Notes: generated by a model from the sequence alone, not told the origin. Counted from the stretch's first letter, positions 1-10,077 are shown. The stretch: DNA of 39,665 bases from Strigomonas culicis (GCA_000482145.1 AUXH01000113.1:1-39665), one strand, 5' to 3'. A program made the numbers and translations.

Positions 1-34
<34 letters not shown>
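1..34. repeat. (AT)n dinucleotide microsatellite
   Basis: Uninterrupted AT alternation reaches the left edge of the window, so its full length is unknown. Similar runs lie at about 1309-1327, 17040-17060, 27644-27663 and 37528-37549, all between genes. Confidence 0.95.
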
Positions 35-42
<8 letters not shown>

Positions 43-837
43 TGTATGTATCACGTCAGGATGGAGAAATGTGGAAGCAAATCCCTTTTTCTACTATTAT
101 CATGATTGCTTCTTTTTTCTGGTTTTATTTTTTTGTGTGGGTATGTGTGTCTCATCGGTCTTCTCTTTTTTTTTGTTTTTTTTTTCATACCTGTATTAAT
201 TGAAATATGTAATGAACAGATGTATATGTATATAGTATATATAAATATCCCGAGATATTTGTCAAAATTTTAACAGTATTACTTACTTCTCCACTTCTTT
301 TTTTTAAATCATCAGTTGCTGTTGTCGTCATCGTTTTGCTTTTTGCTGTTGCTATATATGTGTATGTCAATGTAAGGAAAAGCAAAACAAAAGACAAAAA
401 AAACAGAAATACATACATATATATATATATATGTATGTATGTATATATATGGAGTTGTACGATCATAAACAAAGAAGATAGAAGACATTCATTGCGATTC
501 TTCTAATGGTTTCCGTCATATATTCTTTAATAAAAACAACAAAATTCAACATATTCAAATCATAATAATGTTGTTTGTTTATTTTTTTTTCGCTTGCTTT
601 CTTATTCTTATTTAGTATTCTTTTTTTTTTATGTGATGAAAGGAGGGTTGCCTCCACACGCACCCAAACCTTATTGCCACTCCACCTCTGTGATATTGTT
701 CATTCGCTTCTTCTTCCTCTTCTCTTATTCGCCTACCATTTTTTTTTTGACAAGAGAAACGATAAAGTCAAGAGCTTTTATAAGACATCTCTCTACCCCT
801 CTATATATTTATACATATAAATATATTTTTTAAAAAA
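1..837. other. AT-rich intergenic / UTR sequence
   Basis: The window opens in an (AT)n run, followed by T-rich and A-rich low-complexity DNA with several TATG/TGTA repeats (around 412-450). Predicted ORFs here are made of F, L, Y and I from homopolymers and look accidental. A pyrimidine-rich stretch at about 705-750 could be the trans-splicing signal of the small ORF that starts at 838. I see no gene or RNA gene in it. Confidence 0.6.
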
Positions 838-1026
838 ATGCCCCCGAAGGAAGTTGAGAACACGGCACCGATGGCGGAAGAGAAGCGTTGCGGAGGGGCA
901 CTGGACGGGTCCGGCCCGCATGAGGTGGTGCCGGCCTTCAGCAGCGTAGAGGAGTGTCCTCACGTGGAAGGCAAGACGGAAGAAGAAGTCGGCGATGCCG
1001 GTGATGCAGAAGAAAAGAAGGAATAA
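838..1026 (+). CDS. Small acidic hydrophilic protein (hypothetical, 62 aa)
   Basis: This is a GC-rich island of exactly ORF length inside AT-rich DNA, which is how real genes look throughout this window. The ATG follows an A/T stretch and a pyrimidine tract some 90-130 bases upstream. The product is rich in Glu, Lys, Gly and Pro, begins MPPKEVEN and ends in the charged tail EEKKE. It has no membrane segment, signal peptide or recognisable domain and is probably disordered. It is first in the + strand block and is separated from the methyltransferase gene by about 630 bases. The antisense ORF over the same bases is taken as a shadow because every neighbour to 19.5 kb reads +. I do not recognise the family; it could also be a chance ORF. 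Confidence 0.5.
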   Translation: MPPKEVENTAPMAEEKRCGGALDGSGPHEVVPAFSSVEECPHVEGKTEEEVGDAGDAEEKKE

Positions 1027-1652
1027 GCTTTTTTTTCTTAAAAACAAAAAAAAAGAAGAAAAGGGTTTCTACTCTTTCTTTTAGGGGCTCGTCCTTGTTG
1101 TGATTGGCTCTTTTTTTTTTCTTGATTTAGAAGTCCACTCTCCTCCTCATGTAGCTTGAAAAGGGAGAAGGAAATAAAAGTACTACCTTTAAAGCTTTCT
1201 TTCCAATATATACAGTGGAAATGGAATGCCTCAGTCGGTTGGCTGATGGTAGCTTCTCTCTATACACCTCTTTAAAAAAAAAATCATTATTATTACTGTT
1301 ATCCTCCTATATATATATATATATATACACTTGTTGTTGTTACGCATTCTAATGGATACACGTATTTCGATGCCAACACTCTTTTCTTTGTTTGTTTGTT
1401 TGTTTTCCTTTTAGCAAATAGGAAGAATAAATCTCCATTTTGCTTTACTCATCAGTTTTTTTGTTGTCGCTCTTGCTTCTGGTGCGTTTTTTATTTCTAG
1501 ATACGTATTTAGTATCATTGTGTATATACTCCTTGCATCAATCAATATACATCTCTCTCTTCCTTTCTTTTCTTTTCACTCTTCTATGATGGCATGGAAA
1601 ACAGCATAATAGTTGCCCAGACGGTAAAGAAAGGCAAAATAACAATACAAAA
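1027..1652. other. Intergenic region with trans-splicing signals
   Basis: AT-rich spacer containing the 3' UTR of the small ORF and the 5' region of the methyltransferase gene. It carries T and A homopolymers and an (AT)n run at about 1309-1327. No ORF or RNA gene is supported. Confidence 0.6.
1552..1604 (+). promoter_or_regulatory. Polypyrimidine tract and candidate trans-splice acceptor
   Basis: An almost pure C/T run of about 34 bases (1552-1585) is followed by an AG at 1603-1604, some 50 bases before the ATG at 1653. This arrangement is the usual spliced-leader acceptor of trypanosomatids. The exact AG is inferred. Confidence 0.5.
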
Positions 1653-2753
1653 ATGCATCGCGAGTGCATGGACGTGATGACGGCCCGTGATGGCAGCTCC
1701 TGCCTGCAGCTGCGGCTGTGCTGTGCGACGCCGCAGGAACACTATCGGGCGACAACAACGACGGCCGCCACGCCGCGCGCCGACGCAGATGAAGCGGGGA
1801 GGGGTCCAAACTGCAACACCGGGCTGCGGGTGTATGAGGGCGCTCAGCTTCTCGCTGCCTTCTTGTATCAGTACGGCAGTTTATTTCTGGATGCCTTGCG
1901 TGGGCCCGCACCATTGTGTATTGTTGAGATCGGCTGCGGCTGTGGCCTGGTTGGCTTCACGCTATCGCACCTGCTGTCCACGCAGCACCGCGCCGGGCGG
2001 TGCCTCATGCTCTTCACGGATGCCTCCGAGGCGTGCCTCGGGCTCATTCAGCACACAGGGCAGCTTCACGGGATGGAGGTGCTCAGCGGGAAGGAGCAGG
2101 TACGACACCACCCCACCCACCTATATGCGGCGGCGGCCGCGGCGGTCCAGCGCTTCACCTTTCCGCTGTACTGGACGCCGGGGGAGGCGCTGGCACTCCG
2201 GCAGCACGTGCACGACGGCGCGTTCAGCTCCCCTCCGGTGGGCCCCCCTCCTCGCATTGACATGATTGTGGGCTCCGACCTCATCTATTACCACGTCAAC
2301 GTAGAGGATCTCATCGCCACGTGCTCCCAACTTCTCACGCCGGTTGAGGGCACCGCCGACGCCACCGACCGGTTACAGCTCGTGCTGTTCGCGCACTTTG
2401 TGCGGCTGCCGGGGGGCCGGCAGCAGCTGGCCGCCGCGGCGCACCGGCACCGCTTTCTGATCGTCGCCGTTGCGCTGGAGCTCTTCCTCGACCCGGGCGT
2501 GGTGCGGGAGCGCGGGTGGGCGGGGATGGAGGTGCTGCTGCTGCTGCGGCATCCGTCACTGCCCGACGCGGACGAAGTGGCGCTCGCGTCGGCGCTGCTG
2601 TGGCGACATCTTGCGGCCGGGGCGGACCCCGCCCTCCTGGGCGCGCTGCTGACGCACTTGCGTGTGTATGACACCACCGATGACGCGCGGGGCTCCGGCG
2701 GTGCGGGAGGGGGGGACGCACAGTGGATTCTTTCAATGGCGGAGGATCTCTAA
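1653..2753 (+). CDS. Putative protein-lysine methyltransferase (METTL21/FAM86 type, 366 aa)
   Basis: A class I, SAM-dependent methyltransferase of the lysine methyltransferase superfamily (MTF16). Visible landmarks in order are a family-typical lead-in, LRVYEGAQLLAAFL, near residues 57-70; the SAM-binding motif I, IVEIGCGCGLVG, near residues 90-101; an acidic residue ending the second strand (FTDAS, near 120-124); and the post-motif segment IVGSDLIYY near 205-213, equivalent to the DVIY-like motif of METTL21 proteins. The family usually modifies lysines on chaperones, elongation factors or the eEF2 kinase partner. The substrate here cannot be told from sequence. The C-terminal part is Ala/Leu/Arg-rich and ends in a Gly-rich tail. 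The start is the first ATG after a pyrimidine tract and AG. The fold is secure and the substrate class is inference. Confidence 0.8.
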   Translation: MHRECMDVMTARDGSSCLQLRLCCATPQEHYRATTTTAATPRADADEAGRGPNCNTGLRVYEGAQLLAAFLYQYGSLFLDALRGPAPLCIVEIGCGCGLVGFTLSHLLSTQHRAGRCLMLFTDASEACLGLIQHTGQLHGMEVLSGKEQVRHHPTHLYAAAAAAVQRFTFPLYWTPGEALALRQHVHDGAFSSPPVGPPPRIDMIVGSDLIYYHVNVEDLIATCSQLLTPVEGTADATDRLQLVLFAHFVRLPGGRQQLAAAAHRHRFLIVAVALELFLDPGVVRERGWAGMEVLLLLRHPSLPDADEVALASALLWRHLAAGADPALLGALLTHLRVYDTTDDARGSGGAGGGDAQWILSMAEDL

Positions 2754-3113
2754 TCCGTGCGTATGTGTGTGTGTGTATATATTCTTTTTTCTATAAGATG
2801 TCCTTTGGTGTTTACTCTTATGATCGCTCGTTTTTTTTCTTTATCGGTTACAATGTCTAATTATATTTTCTATCTCTCTCTCTCTCTCTCTCTTTCTTTA
2901 TCTTGTATGTAGTTATCTCTCTTTGGTATTTTTCGGTTTTCTTTATCCTTTATTCCTGTTGTGCTTTTACGTACTTCACAAAGAACGAAAAAAAAAATAG
3001 AAGAAGGCAAAAAAAAAAGGAAACCACAGTGAAATAATACTAAAAACAAAAGTTCTCATATATATTTATACAAATACATATATATATCTATATCTATATC
3101 CTAATTAATTGCC
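2754..3113. other. Intergenic region with (CT)n tract
   Basis: AT-rich spacer of 360 bases. It contains a (TC)n pyrimidine tract at about 2872-2899, probably the trans-splicing signal for the gene at 3114, then A-rich DNA with TATA repeats up to the start codon. No other feature is seen. Confidence 0.55.
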
Positions 3114-3572
3114 ATGGGAAGCAAGCCGACGAAACACGACGAGGGCGTGGTGACCGTAGGCGGCGGCGCGCGCCGTAAGAGCGCGAGCAGCACGGACAGC
3201 GACGCGCACCACCCGCCGCAGCGCGGCGCCGCGGCCCCCCCGCCGCGGACCGGCAAGGGCCCGGCGATGCCGCTGCCACCCATGTCGCCGTCCGGCGGTA
3301 TTATGCACAGCGGCCGTGCCTCCGACGCGGCGAGGAACGGCGTCACGAACAACAGCCTCCCCGACCACGAGGACCGCGTGAACAACTCGAACACGAAGTT
3401 CGTGGCCTCCGACGCGGACGGGGGGGAGAAGGTGCTCGACAGCCGCCCTTTCAACGCGGAGAAGGTCAACCGCGTCCCGACGAAGGCGTGCCTGAAGCCG
3501 CCCAAGAACGCAAACTCACTCATCGCCGATCCGGATGACGATGACTACGACTACGAAGGCCCCGAGGCGTGA
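3114..3572 (+). CDS. Small N-myristoylated protein (hypothetical, 152 aa)
   Basis: The N-terminus MGSKPTK fits the N-myristoyltransferase consensus closely: Gly2, Thr at position 6 and Lys at position 7. The product is therefore probably lipid-anchored to a membrane such as the plasma or flagellar membrane. The rest is hydrophilic and likely disordered: a basic Ser/Gly stretch (residues 15-35), a Pro-rich segment (about 40-62), and an acidic tail ending DDDDYDYEGPEA. No Cys at position 3 suggests dual acylation; the nearby basic residues may provide the second membrane contact. Length and design resemble the small myristoylated proteins of Leishmania, but I cannot assign it to a named one. 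It is a GC-rich island in AT-rich DNA. Myristoylation is predicted from the motif; the function is unknown. Confidence 0.8.
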   Translation: MGSKPTKHDEGVVTVGGGARRKSASSTDSDAHHPPQRGAAAPPPRTGKGPAMPLPPMSPSGGIMHSGRASDAARNGVTNNSLPDHEDRVNNSNTKFVASDADGGEKVLDSRPFNAEKVNRVPTKACLKPPKNANSLIADPDDDDYDYEGPEA

Positions 3573-5658
3573 GCGCGCCATACTACAGTGTTTCATGTTT
3601 TTTTTTCCTTTTTTTTCTTCTTTTTCTTAAAAGAAAAAGAAGGACAGTAATACCGACATGGTGTTTTTGTCCGTAGTTGCAGTTGTTTCTGTGCTTTCTG
3701 TTTTATATATTATTTACCACTGTTATATATTAGTATTTGATGATGGTGTTGTCGTTGTTTTTTTTTTATTTTTATCTTTGCATTATTGTTGTTGTTTTCT
3801 TGTTTGTGTGTGCTCTTCTTTTTCTTAAGATGAGACTGTTCGAAAAAAAAAAGTAGATGGAAAAGGTGCAGCAAATACTCAGAGAAAAAAAGAAAACAGC
3901 GTTGAGTACGAATACAAGAAAAAGAGATACACCTAAAAAAAAAAGAAGCGCAAACAGTGTGTACGTACGTATATGTGTGCATAAATATGTCTATGTTTCT
4001 TTTTATTATCATTGGTTTCTCTTTTTCGTTTTGGTTACTTATTCTACGCTGTTGTTGTTTTTTTCTAAGACTTATTGTTTTTCTTTTTTCTTTTGGAGAC
4101 CGAAACATTTATATAAGGATGAGTGTATTTTCTTCTTTGTATAGTGGCGATGGAGGTTGTCATTATAATTCTGTATACTTGTATTATTATTGTTGTTGTT
4201 ATTCTTATTTTTGCATGTGTGCTATGCCTGTTGGTCTTCCCTCTAGAAGTAAGTGAGAGAGAGAGAAAATGCTCTCTTTTTTTTCTCGTTCTTTTTAAAA
4301 AAAAAAAATGAGAACAGGAGTCATTTCTAACTAATAGGCCGTAAACAGGACATTACAGACAAAAAAAAAATAACAAGAATAATAAGAATAATAAAAGTAC
4401 TTAAAAACTTTACGCTAATGAAAGTTTTTTGTTTTTTTTTCTTCAGAAATATACACTTCGTTCGTCTTTTTGTTTCATTTTCCTTTTTTTTTTCGTGTGC
4501 ATTTGTGTTTGTATATGTATGTATGCTGTCTGTTTTCTTTTTACTTCTCTTTTTTTTTGTCCTTATCTGTGCATATTTTTATGTATGTAAGAAAAAGATC
4601 TGAAAAAGAAAAGGAAAAAGAAAGACTGTTTGGATGCCGTAGAAATATACGTACATACACGCACACACATACACACAACACATATATAGTATATGTATAT
4701 ACATGTAAACTTTCTTTTGTTTTTTGTTTTGTTGCTTTAACACACGACATAACACAATGTAACCTCTTTTGTTATTATATTTTTTTTGTTTTTATTGATT
4801 GTTTATTCTTTTTTTCTAGATTGTTCCTTTTGTTTGTTTGTTTGTTTGTTTTAGCTGTTCTTTTTTGGTGTCTGTGTGTGTTTGTCATTATGGTTGCTGG
4901 TGTTATTTTCAATCTTTCTTTTTTCGTTCTTTGAAACTAAATAAACAAATAAACATTTAAAGGTAGTTCTCTTTTTTTTCTCTCCTCATATGTAATGCTC
5001 ATTTCCAAGAGAAAAAAACAACGGATAATAATGACAATAATAGCAATAATCGTCATAATTATTCCGAATAATAATAAGAAAGAACGAAAAAAAAAGTATA
5101 AAAGTCTATTTTTTAATGTATTTTAATTTGAGGTATTCTTTTTTAATTTTTTTTGTTTTTTGTATTCCACTCCCTTTTTCTTCTTATATTCAAACACTTT
5201 CAGTTTCATACTTGTTATAAATATATATATGGAAGGAAGAAAACAGAACATTTCATGGAGAATATGTGTTTCTTTCTGTCCCACCTATTGTGTTCTTTTA
5301 AAAATGATACTGAACCGAATGACTGGCCCTCTCCTCTTTCTTCTTCTCATATTGTTTTACTATCCATTTTGAAAAAGTCTTTATTTTCTTTCTTTTCTAA
5401 ACTCCACTTATTCACTCAATATACTATTATTTTTTATTTCAACTCTTGCTTTTTTGTGAAAAGGGAGAACAACAAGAAAGGAGAAGAAGATCATCAAAAG
5501 CCTTTTTTTAATTTTCGTTTCTTTTTTTTTGTTTCTTTCATCGCCTCTAGTGCCACCTTAATATACATATCAGAGAAGAGGAATTCCCTTTTTGTTTTGT
5601 GTGCATCTCTTTCTTGCTTTTTTCATCTTTCGAAACTATTTATCTAAAATTATATATC
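3573..5658. other. 2.1 kb AT-rich gene-free stretch
   Basis: A long A/T-dominated interval between the myristoylated protein and the 750-residue protein. It consists of T and A homopolymers, TATATG repeats and GTT/GTTTG repeats. All predicted ORFs translate to runs of F, L, S, V and Y or to K/N-rich counterparts, and none stands out by composition. A pyrimidine-rich stretch before 5659 (about 5607-5640) probably serves splicing of the next gene. It may be mostly long UTR. I see no tRNA, snoRNA or other RNA gene with confidence. Confidence 0.55.
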
Positions 5659-7911
5659 ATGACCTATGCATCCCCTCTCCCGCCGTCTCCGTCGCTGCCG
5701 CCGCCACCGCAACCAGTACACAGTGATGGAAAGGAGGTGGAGGCCGCAGCGCAGAGAGAGCGCGCCAACAGCTTGCGTCACTCCAACCCCCACGCTGTCG
5801 TGCCCATCATACGGACATTCCGCGTGCCGCATGGCGCCGTAGGCGGAGACGATCAGAATAATCATCATAATAATAAGAACACCAACAATCGCAAAAGAAC
5901 CAATAAGCATAGTCGTAGTTTTCATGATGAGGCAGATGCCGGCCCCACGGCGGACGGCAGTGCCCAAAACAACAATAATAACATGAACATGAACCCCAAC
6001 CACAACAATAATAGCAACAGCGCCAGCAACAGCACGAAGATCGTCGCGCTGCGGGACGCGGTCGACTCGGACGAGAGTGCGGCGGCGAGCCACCTGCACG
6101 GCACGACATGCCCGGCGGACGACCACAGCAGCAGCGCCTGCAGCGCGGCCACCGTGCTGTCGCTCTTCCACCCCGACCCCCTCGGCGCGATGCTGCAGCC
6201 GCCGTCCAGCGGCCGGCGCCCGCGCGCGGAGGAGGCCGCGGCGCGTGGCTCCGTCGCCTTCGCGGCCACCGTACCGTGCGCGCGCCCGCTCGCCGCCGCG
6301 ACGCCGCCGCTGCTGCTCTCCGGCTCCGTCTCGCTCGCCGCATCCGGCGCCACGCTGCTGCTGGCGCAGGACCAGAACCGCTCCCTGCTGTGGCAGACCT
6401 ATCCTGCCATGAGCCGCGCCACGCCGCCGCCGCCGCGCCAGCCGGAGCCCCTCCCGACGCGCCTCGTCTTTCCCTACCGCAAAAAGACGCACCGCGGCTT
6501 CGAGGATCGCACCGTTTCCGTTCGCCTCCGCTCCATGAGCCGCGCCGCGGCGGCGGCCGCCGTCGCGGCGGTCGCCGCGCCGCAGGGCGTGGCGGAGGGC
6601 GGCGGCCACCCACTCTTCTACGTGGCCCGCAGGTCGCGGCAGCACCAGCACGTACCCGCCGCCGCGTCGCGGCGGCCGGTACGGGGAGCGGCGGAAGACG
6701 ACGCGATGCCGATGCCGCAGTTCTGGAGCTGCAGCACCACGTCGTGCATCATCAACGAGGCGCGGGCGCAGTTCGGTTGCTCGCGGCCGACGCTTCCGTC
6801 GCCGCCCGCGACCGCCCCGCCGCACAGGGCGGCGGCGGCGCCGCCGCGCCGTCTGCGGGTCGTGTGGCGCAAATGCCGCCGACCGCACTGCGGCGGCCGC
6901 GCGCCGCCCGCCGCGTGCGGCGGCAGCCACACGCCGATCGACCTGCTGCTGACCGCCGGCCGCGATACGCCGCCGCCGCCGGCCGCCACCCTGTGCGGCA
7001 GCGGCGAGTACACAGATGAGGAGGAGGAGGACGACGACGACGTCATGAACTCGCTGTACTTCCACGAGGCCTTCCTGCTCCCGCAGCACCCCCAGCGGCA
7101 CAAGGACGAGGGCCGCGCGGCGACGACCAACCAGACGTGGATGCGCGCCTTTCTGACGTCGCTGTCGTCGCACACGGCTGGCAGCCACAGCGGCCCTGAG
7201 GCTGCGGTGACGCCGCCGGCGATCTTCGGCCACGCGCTGCACTCGCCGCTGCGCAGCGATGTGGATGAGAACTACCCCTTCTACCCCCCGCACAACCAGT
7301 GCAACCGCAGCTACAGCCTCTCGACGCAGGTGGTGCGCAGCATCAGCTCCATCAACTCGGAGGCCGCGATCCAGAAGGTGCTGGAGCGCGGCCTGGCCGT
7401 GGAGCGCTGCCCAGCGCCGCCGGCAGCGGCCGACAGCGGCGCGGCGGCGGCGCTGGAGAACACCGTGGTGACGCCGCCGAACAGCAACAGCAGCAGCAAC
7501 CCGCTCTTTGACTACCTCGCCGCCCCGCAGGACGCGTGCGGCGGCGTCAACTCCCGCGAGCGCAAGGCGGCGCAGCGCGGGCTGGCGTCGCCGCACCACC
7601 CGCAGGACAGCCCCAACAGCAACACGAGCAGCACGCGGTCGGGGCCGCCCGCAGAGGCGGAGGCGGGGGCGTCGTCGGCATCTGCCATCCTCCACAAGTC
7701 GCCGCCACAGCTGCAGCAGCAGCGCGGCCAGGCGGCGCACCTGCGACAGTGGGAGCTGCTGCTGCCTTTTGCACCGGAGGGCGCCGCACCGGGGTCGTAC
7801 AGCGCCTCCGGCTCTGCCGCGTCGTCCTTCTCGTCTTCCAGTGGCTGGGGGGGAACTGCCGCCACCTCGGCCACGCCCGCGGCGTCCAGCGGCAAGGCCT
7901 ACTATGTTTGA
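5659..7911 (+). CDS. Large low-complexity protein (hypothetical, 750 aa)
   Basis: The ATG at 5659 (MTYASPLPPSP) is preferred over an in-frame ATG at 5599, because the intervening 20 codons encode a homopolymer-like FLLFSS stretch lying in the pyrimidine tract. The protein is Ala/Pro/Arg/Ser-rich, with Asn-rich segments near residues 75-135, a strongly acidic patch near residue 455 (DEEEEDDDD), and Gln/Ser runs at the C-terminus. Better-mixed segments that might be conserved lie near residues 460-500 (NSLYFHEAFLLPQ), 535-590 (NYPFYPPHN onward) and 690-710 (LRQWELLLPFAP). There is no signal peptide, membrane segment or known domain. A regulatory or scaffold role is possible but unproven. An antisense ORF of almost equal length exists and is rejected on strand and composition. 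Confidence 0.75.
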   Translation: MTYASPLPPSPSLPPPPQPVHSDGKEVEAAAQRERANSLRHSNPHAVVPIIRTFRVPHGAVGGDDQNNHHNNKNTNNRKRTNKHSRSFHDEADAGPTADGSAQNNNNNMNMNPNHNNNSNSASNSTKIVALRDAVDSDESAAASHLHGTTCPADDHSSSACSAATVLSLFHPDPLGAMLQPPSSGRRPRAEEAAARGSVAFAATVPCARPLAAATPPLLLSGSVSLAASGATLLLAQDQNRSLLWQTYPAMSRATPPPPRQPEPLPTRLVFPYRKKTHRGFEDRTVSVRLRSMSRAAAAAAVAAVAAPQGVAEGGGHPLFYVARRSRQHQHVPAAASRRPVRGAAEDDAMPMPQFWSCSTTSCIINEARAQFGCSRPTLPSPPATAPPHRAAAAPPRRLRVVWRKCRRPHCGGRAPPAACGGSHTPIDLLLTAGRDTPPPPAATLCGSGEYTDEEEEDDDDVMNSLYFHEAFLLPQHPQRHKDEGRAATTNQTWMRAFLTSLSSHTAGSHSGPEAAVTPPAIFGHALHSPLRSDVDENYPFYPPHNQCNRSYSLSTQVVRSISSINSEAAIQKVLERGLAVERCPAPPAAADSGAAAALENTVVTPPNSNSSSNPLFDYLAAPQDACGGVNSRERKAAQRGLASPHHPQDSPNSNTSSTRSGPPAEAEAGASSASAILHKSPPQLQQQRGQAAHLRQWELLLPFAPEGAAPGSYSASGSAASSFSSSSGWGGTAATSATPAASSGKAYYV

Positions 7912-8573
7912 TAAATAAAGTAACAAAGAGAGAAAAAAAGACGAAAAAGGAAACGGAAAAATGAAAAAGAACTTATACATATATATGTATGTATGTATAT
8001 ATATATATATAAGTGTATGTCTATATAATTAACACGATCATATACGTTAGATACCTTTTTTTTTGTAAGCACTACTATTATGCATAATCTTTTTCTTTTT
8101 TTTGGTTTTTATGAGTACTGGAAACTGAAAGCCAAGAAGACAGGCAAGAAAAAAAAATATAAAAAAACTGCATAATGGGTTTTTTTTTACTATTATTATT
8201 GACGGTTTTGTCTTTTGCTTTGTTTTTTTTTTCATTTATATGTTATACACTACCCACTGCCTTATACACTTTTTTAAAAAGATAATTATTCTTTTCTTTC
8301 TTTTTCTTTTTTCATATATATATACATATTTATATGATTCGCAATGATAATATTGATGACATCAATGTCTAAAGCACTTTTTCTTAAGTATTTACTTACT
8401 CGTGTTTATATCTTTAGTGACCATCGCTATCTGGATGGTTGCCTGCTGTGGCTGCGTTGTCTCAGCTCTACCGTTTTTCATACGCTCTTCTTCTCCTTCT
8501 CTCTGCATTTATTTGGGATGACTTCTTTCTTTCTTTTTCGGTGTGAGAAAAGCGAAGGAGTGCGTCTTTATTC
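7912..8573. other. Intergenic region
   Basis: AT-rich spacer with A-rich and T-rich homopolymers and TATG repeats. Pyrimidine tracts at about 8485-8513 and 8522-8539 precede the next start codon. No gene is seen. Confidence 0.55.
8485..8547 (+). promoter_or_regulatory. Polypyrimidine tracts and candidate splice acceptor
   Basis: Two C/T-rich runs are followed by an AG at 8546-8547, 27 bases before the ATG at 8574. This supports that start for the hydrolase gene. The site is inferred from position and composition. Confidence 0.45.
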
Positions 8574-9530
8574 ATGTCACGACCTGTGAAGCTCCACTTT
8601 TCACAACGCAATGGCACCTATGCGAGTCGCATCAGCCGCGACCTCCGTGTGCTGGTACTGCACGGTTTTCTAGCACACGGCATCGCCCTCAACACCTTCT
8701 CCAACCTGCTGCTACAGCGGCTCCAGCAGCGGGCCCACCACCCCCCTCCCGGCGGCCAACCCGCGGCGGCGGTGAAGGCGCTGTCCGTGTGCACCGTGGA
8801 CGCGCGCAACCACGGCCTGTCGCCGCACACCCCGACGCACACCATCCACGACCTCGTCGCGGACCTCGCGGCTCTGCTCGACGCGACGCAGGGTGGCGCG
8901 TCACCGGCGGTGCTGGCGGTCGGCCACAGCATGGGCGCCGGGACGTGGACGCACCTCCTGGCAACGCAGGCGGCGCGCCGCGCGGCGGTGGTGGGCCTCG
9001 TCGCGCTCGACATGCCGCCCATCCCCGCCTCACAGATGAGCCCCGTTCTCCTTCACTCGCTGCGGCACACGATCGACCGGATGGACAGGATGCGGCTGGA
9101 CGCCCTCACGGACATGAAGAGTGTAGAGGTGGAGTGCGTCCGCTGCGGCATCTTCGACCGCCGCATGATTGGGCTCTGCACGACGAACATCCACCTCCCC
9201 CGGAGGGGTGGCGGCGGCGGCACGCCCGCCACCTGGAAGTGCAATCTCCCCGTCCTCGCCCAGAGCCTTGCGGGGGGGGAGCTGTTCCTGCCAGAGTCCT
9301 ACGCAGCGGCGGCGCCCCAACTGGAGGTGCCTGTGCTGTCTGTTCTGGGCGGGAAGAGCCCCATCGGCGGAGACAGGCGGTATCACAACCGCTTCCCGCC
9401 GTTCGTGCGCCGCCCGCTGCGGGTGGAAGAGGTGGTCGTGCCCCACGCGACGCACACGGTGTATTTTGACAAGCCGGATGCTACTGTGGATGCCGTGGTG
9501 CACTTTTTGGAAGCTCTAGAAATCATTTGA
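8574..9530 (+). CDS. Alpha/beta hydrolase, ABHD11-like (318 aa)
   Basis: A serine hydrolase with the alpha/beta fold. The first strand ends in VLHGFLAHG, giving the His-Gly oxyanion element near residues 28-33. VDARNHGLSPH (about 77-87) is the classic D-x-R-N-H-G-x-S motif of ABHD11 and related esterases. The nucleophile elbow GHSMG places the catalytic Ser at residue 119, and the catalytic His is probably in PHATHTVYF (His294, or His291). The acid is likely in the VLGGKSPIGGD segment near 260-270. The Ala/Arg-rich insert after the nucleophile is typical of trypanosomatid GC-rich genes. ABHD11 in animals is mitochondrial and protects lipoylated 2-oxoglutarate dehydrogenase; whether that applies here is inference. 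No clear targeting peptide is visible. The substrate is unknown. Confidence 0.85.
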   Translation: MSRPVKLHFSQRNGTYASRISRDLRVLVLHGFLAHGIALNTFSNLLLQRLQQRAHHPPPGGQPAAAVKALSVCTVDARNHGLSPHTPTHTIHDLVADLAALLDATQGGASPAVLAVGHSMGAGTWTHLLATQAARRAAVVGLVALDMPPIPASQMSPVLLHSLRHTIDRMDRMRLDALTDMKSVEVECVRCGIFDRRMIGLCTTNIHLPRRGGGGGTPATWKCNLPVLAQSLAGGELFLPESYAAAAPQLEVPVLSVLGGKSPIGGDRRYHNRFPPFVRRPLRVEEVVVPHATHTVYFDKPDATVDAVVHFLEALEII

Positions 9531-9936
9531 GCGAAGGAGGAAATGAAAAAAGAAGAAGAAACAATTTTGTTGTAGACATGTTTATGCTATCGTTTATGTT
9601 TTTTTCTTTCATTTTGCTTTTCTCTCTGTGTGTGTGATACCGTACATATCGATCTAGTGACAATGAGCTGCTGATTAAAAAAAGAATACATGTCTCTCTT
9701 CCGGTTTTCTTTCAATCTTCCTTTTAGGCATAGGGATCACTAAAAAAAAACTAATAAAAAGTTAAAAGGATAAAAAGGAAGAGAAAAGTCCTAAAAAAAA
9801 CCGTTGGATACATTCGTTTTCCCTTTTTTCACATCCCTTGTTGTTTTTGTGGTAGTCGCAGTTGTGACTCCTCCCTTTTTTATTGTTATTATTCTCTTTA
9901 CTTCTTCGTCTTTGCCCGCCGGTGTGTGTGTTTGCC
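9531..9936. other. Intergenic region
   Basis: AT-rich spacer of about 400 bases with A homopolymers. A pyrimidine-rich stretch at about 9866-9916 precedes the RRM-protein ATG and is probably its trans-splicing signal. No other feature is supported. Confidence 0.5.
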
Positions 9937-10077
9937 ATGAACGCGCATATGATGGCTGCTACAAATCTCAGCGTCAATGCGAAGCCGTGGGCGCCAGAGC
10001 AAGAGCCTGAGGGCAACAGCAATCCGAGCAGCGGCGGCATGTACACCGCGTATAACAATAAAAACAACAACAACAAC

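Noticed and set aside
5650..7980. 776-residue - strand ORF opposite the low-complexity gene
   Set aside because: It is Arg/Ala/Val-rich antisense shadow, lies against the direction of all neighbours, and ends in homopolymer-derived FFFIFPFPF residues.
9883..9936. Extended start of the RRM protein
   Set aside because: Eighteen hydrophobic residues derived from the pyrimidine tract; the ATG at 9937 follows an expected splice region.
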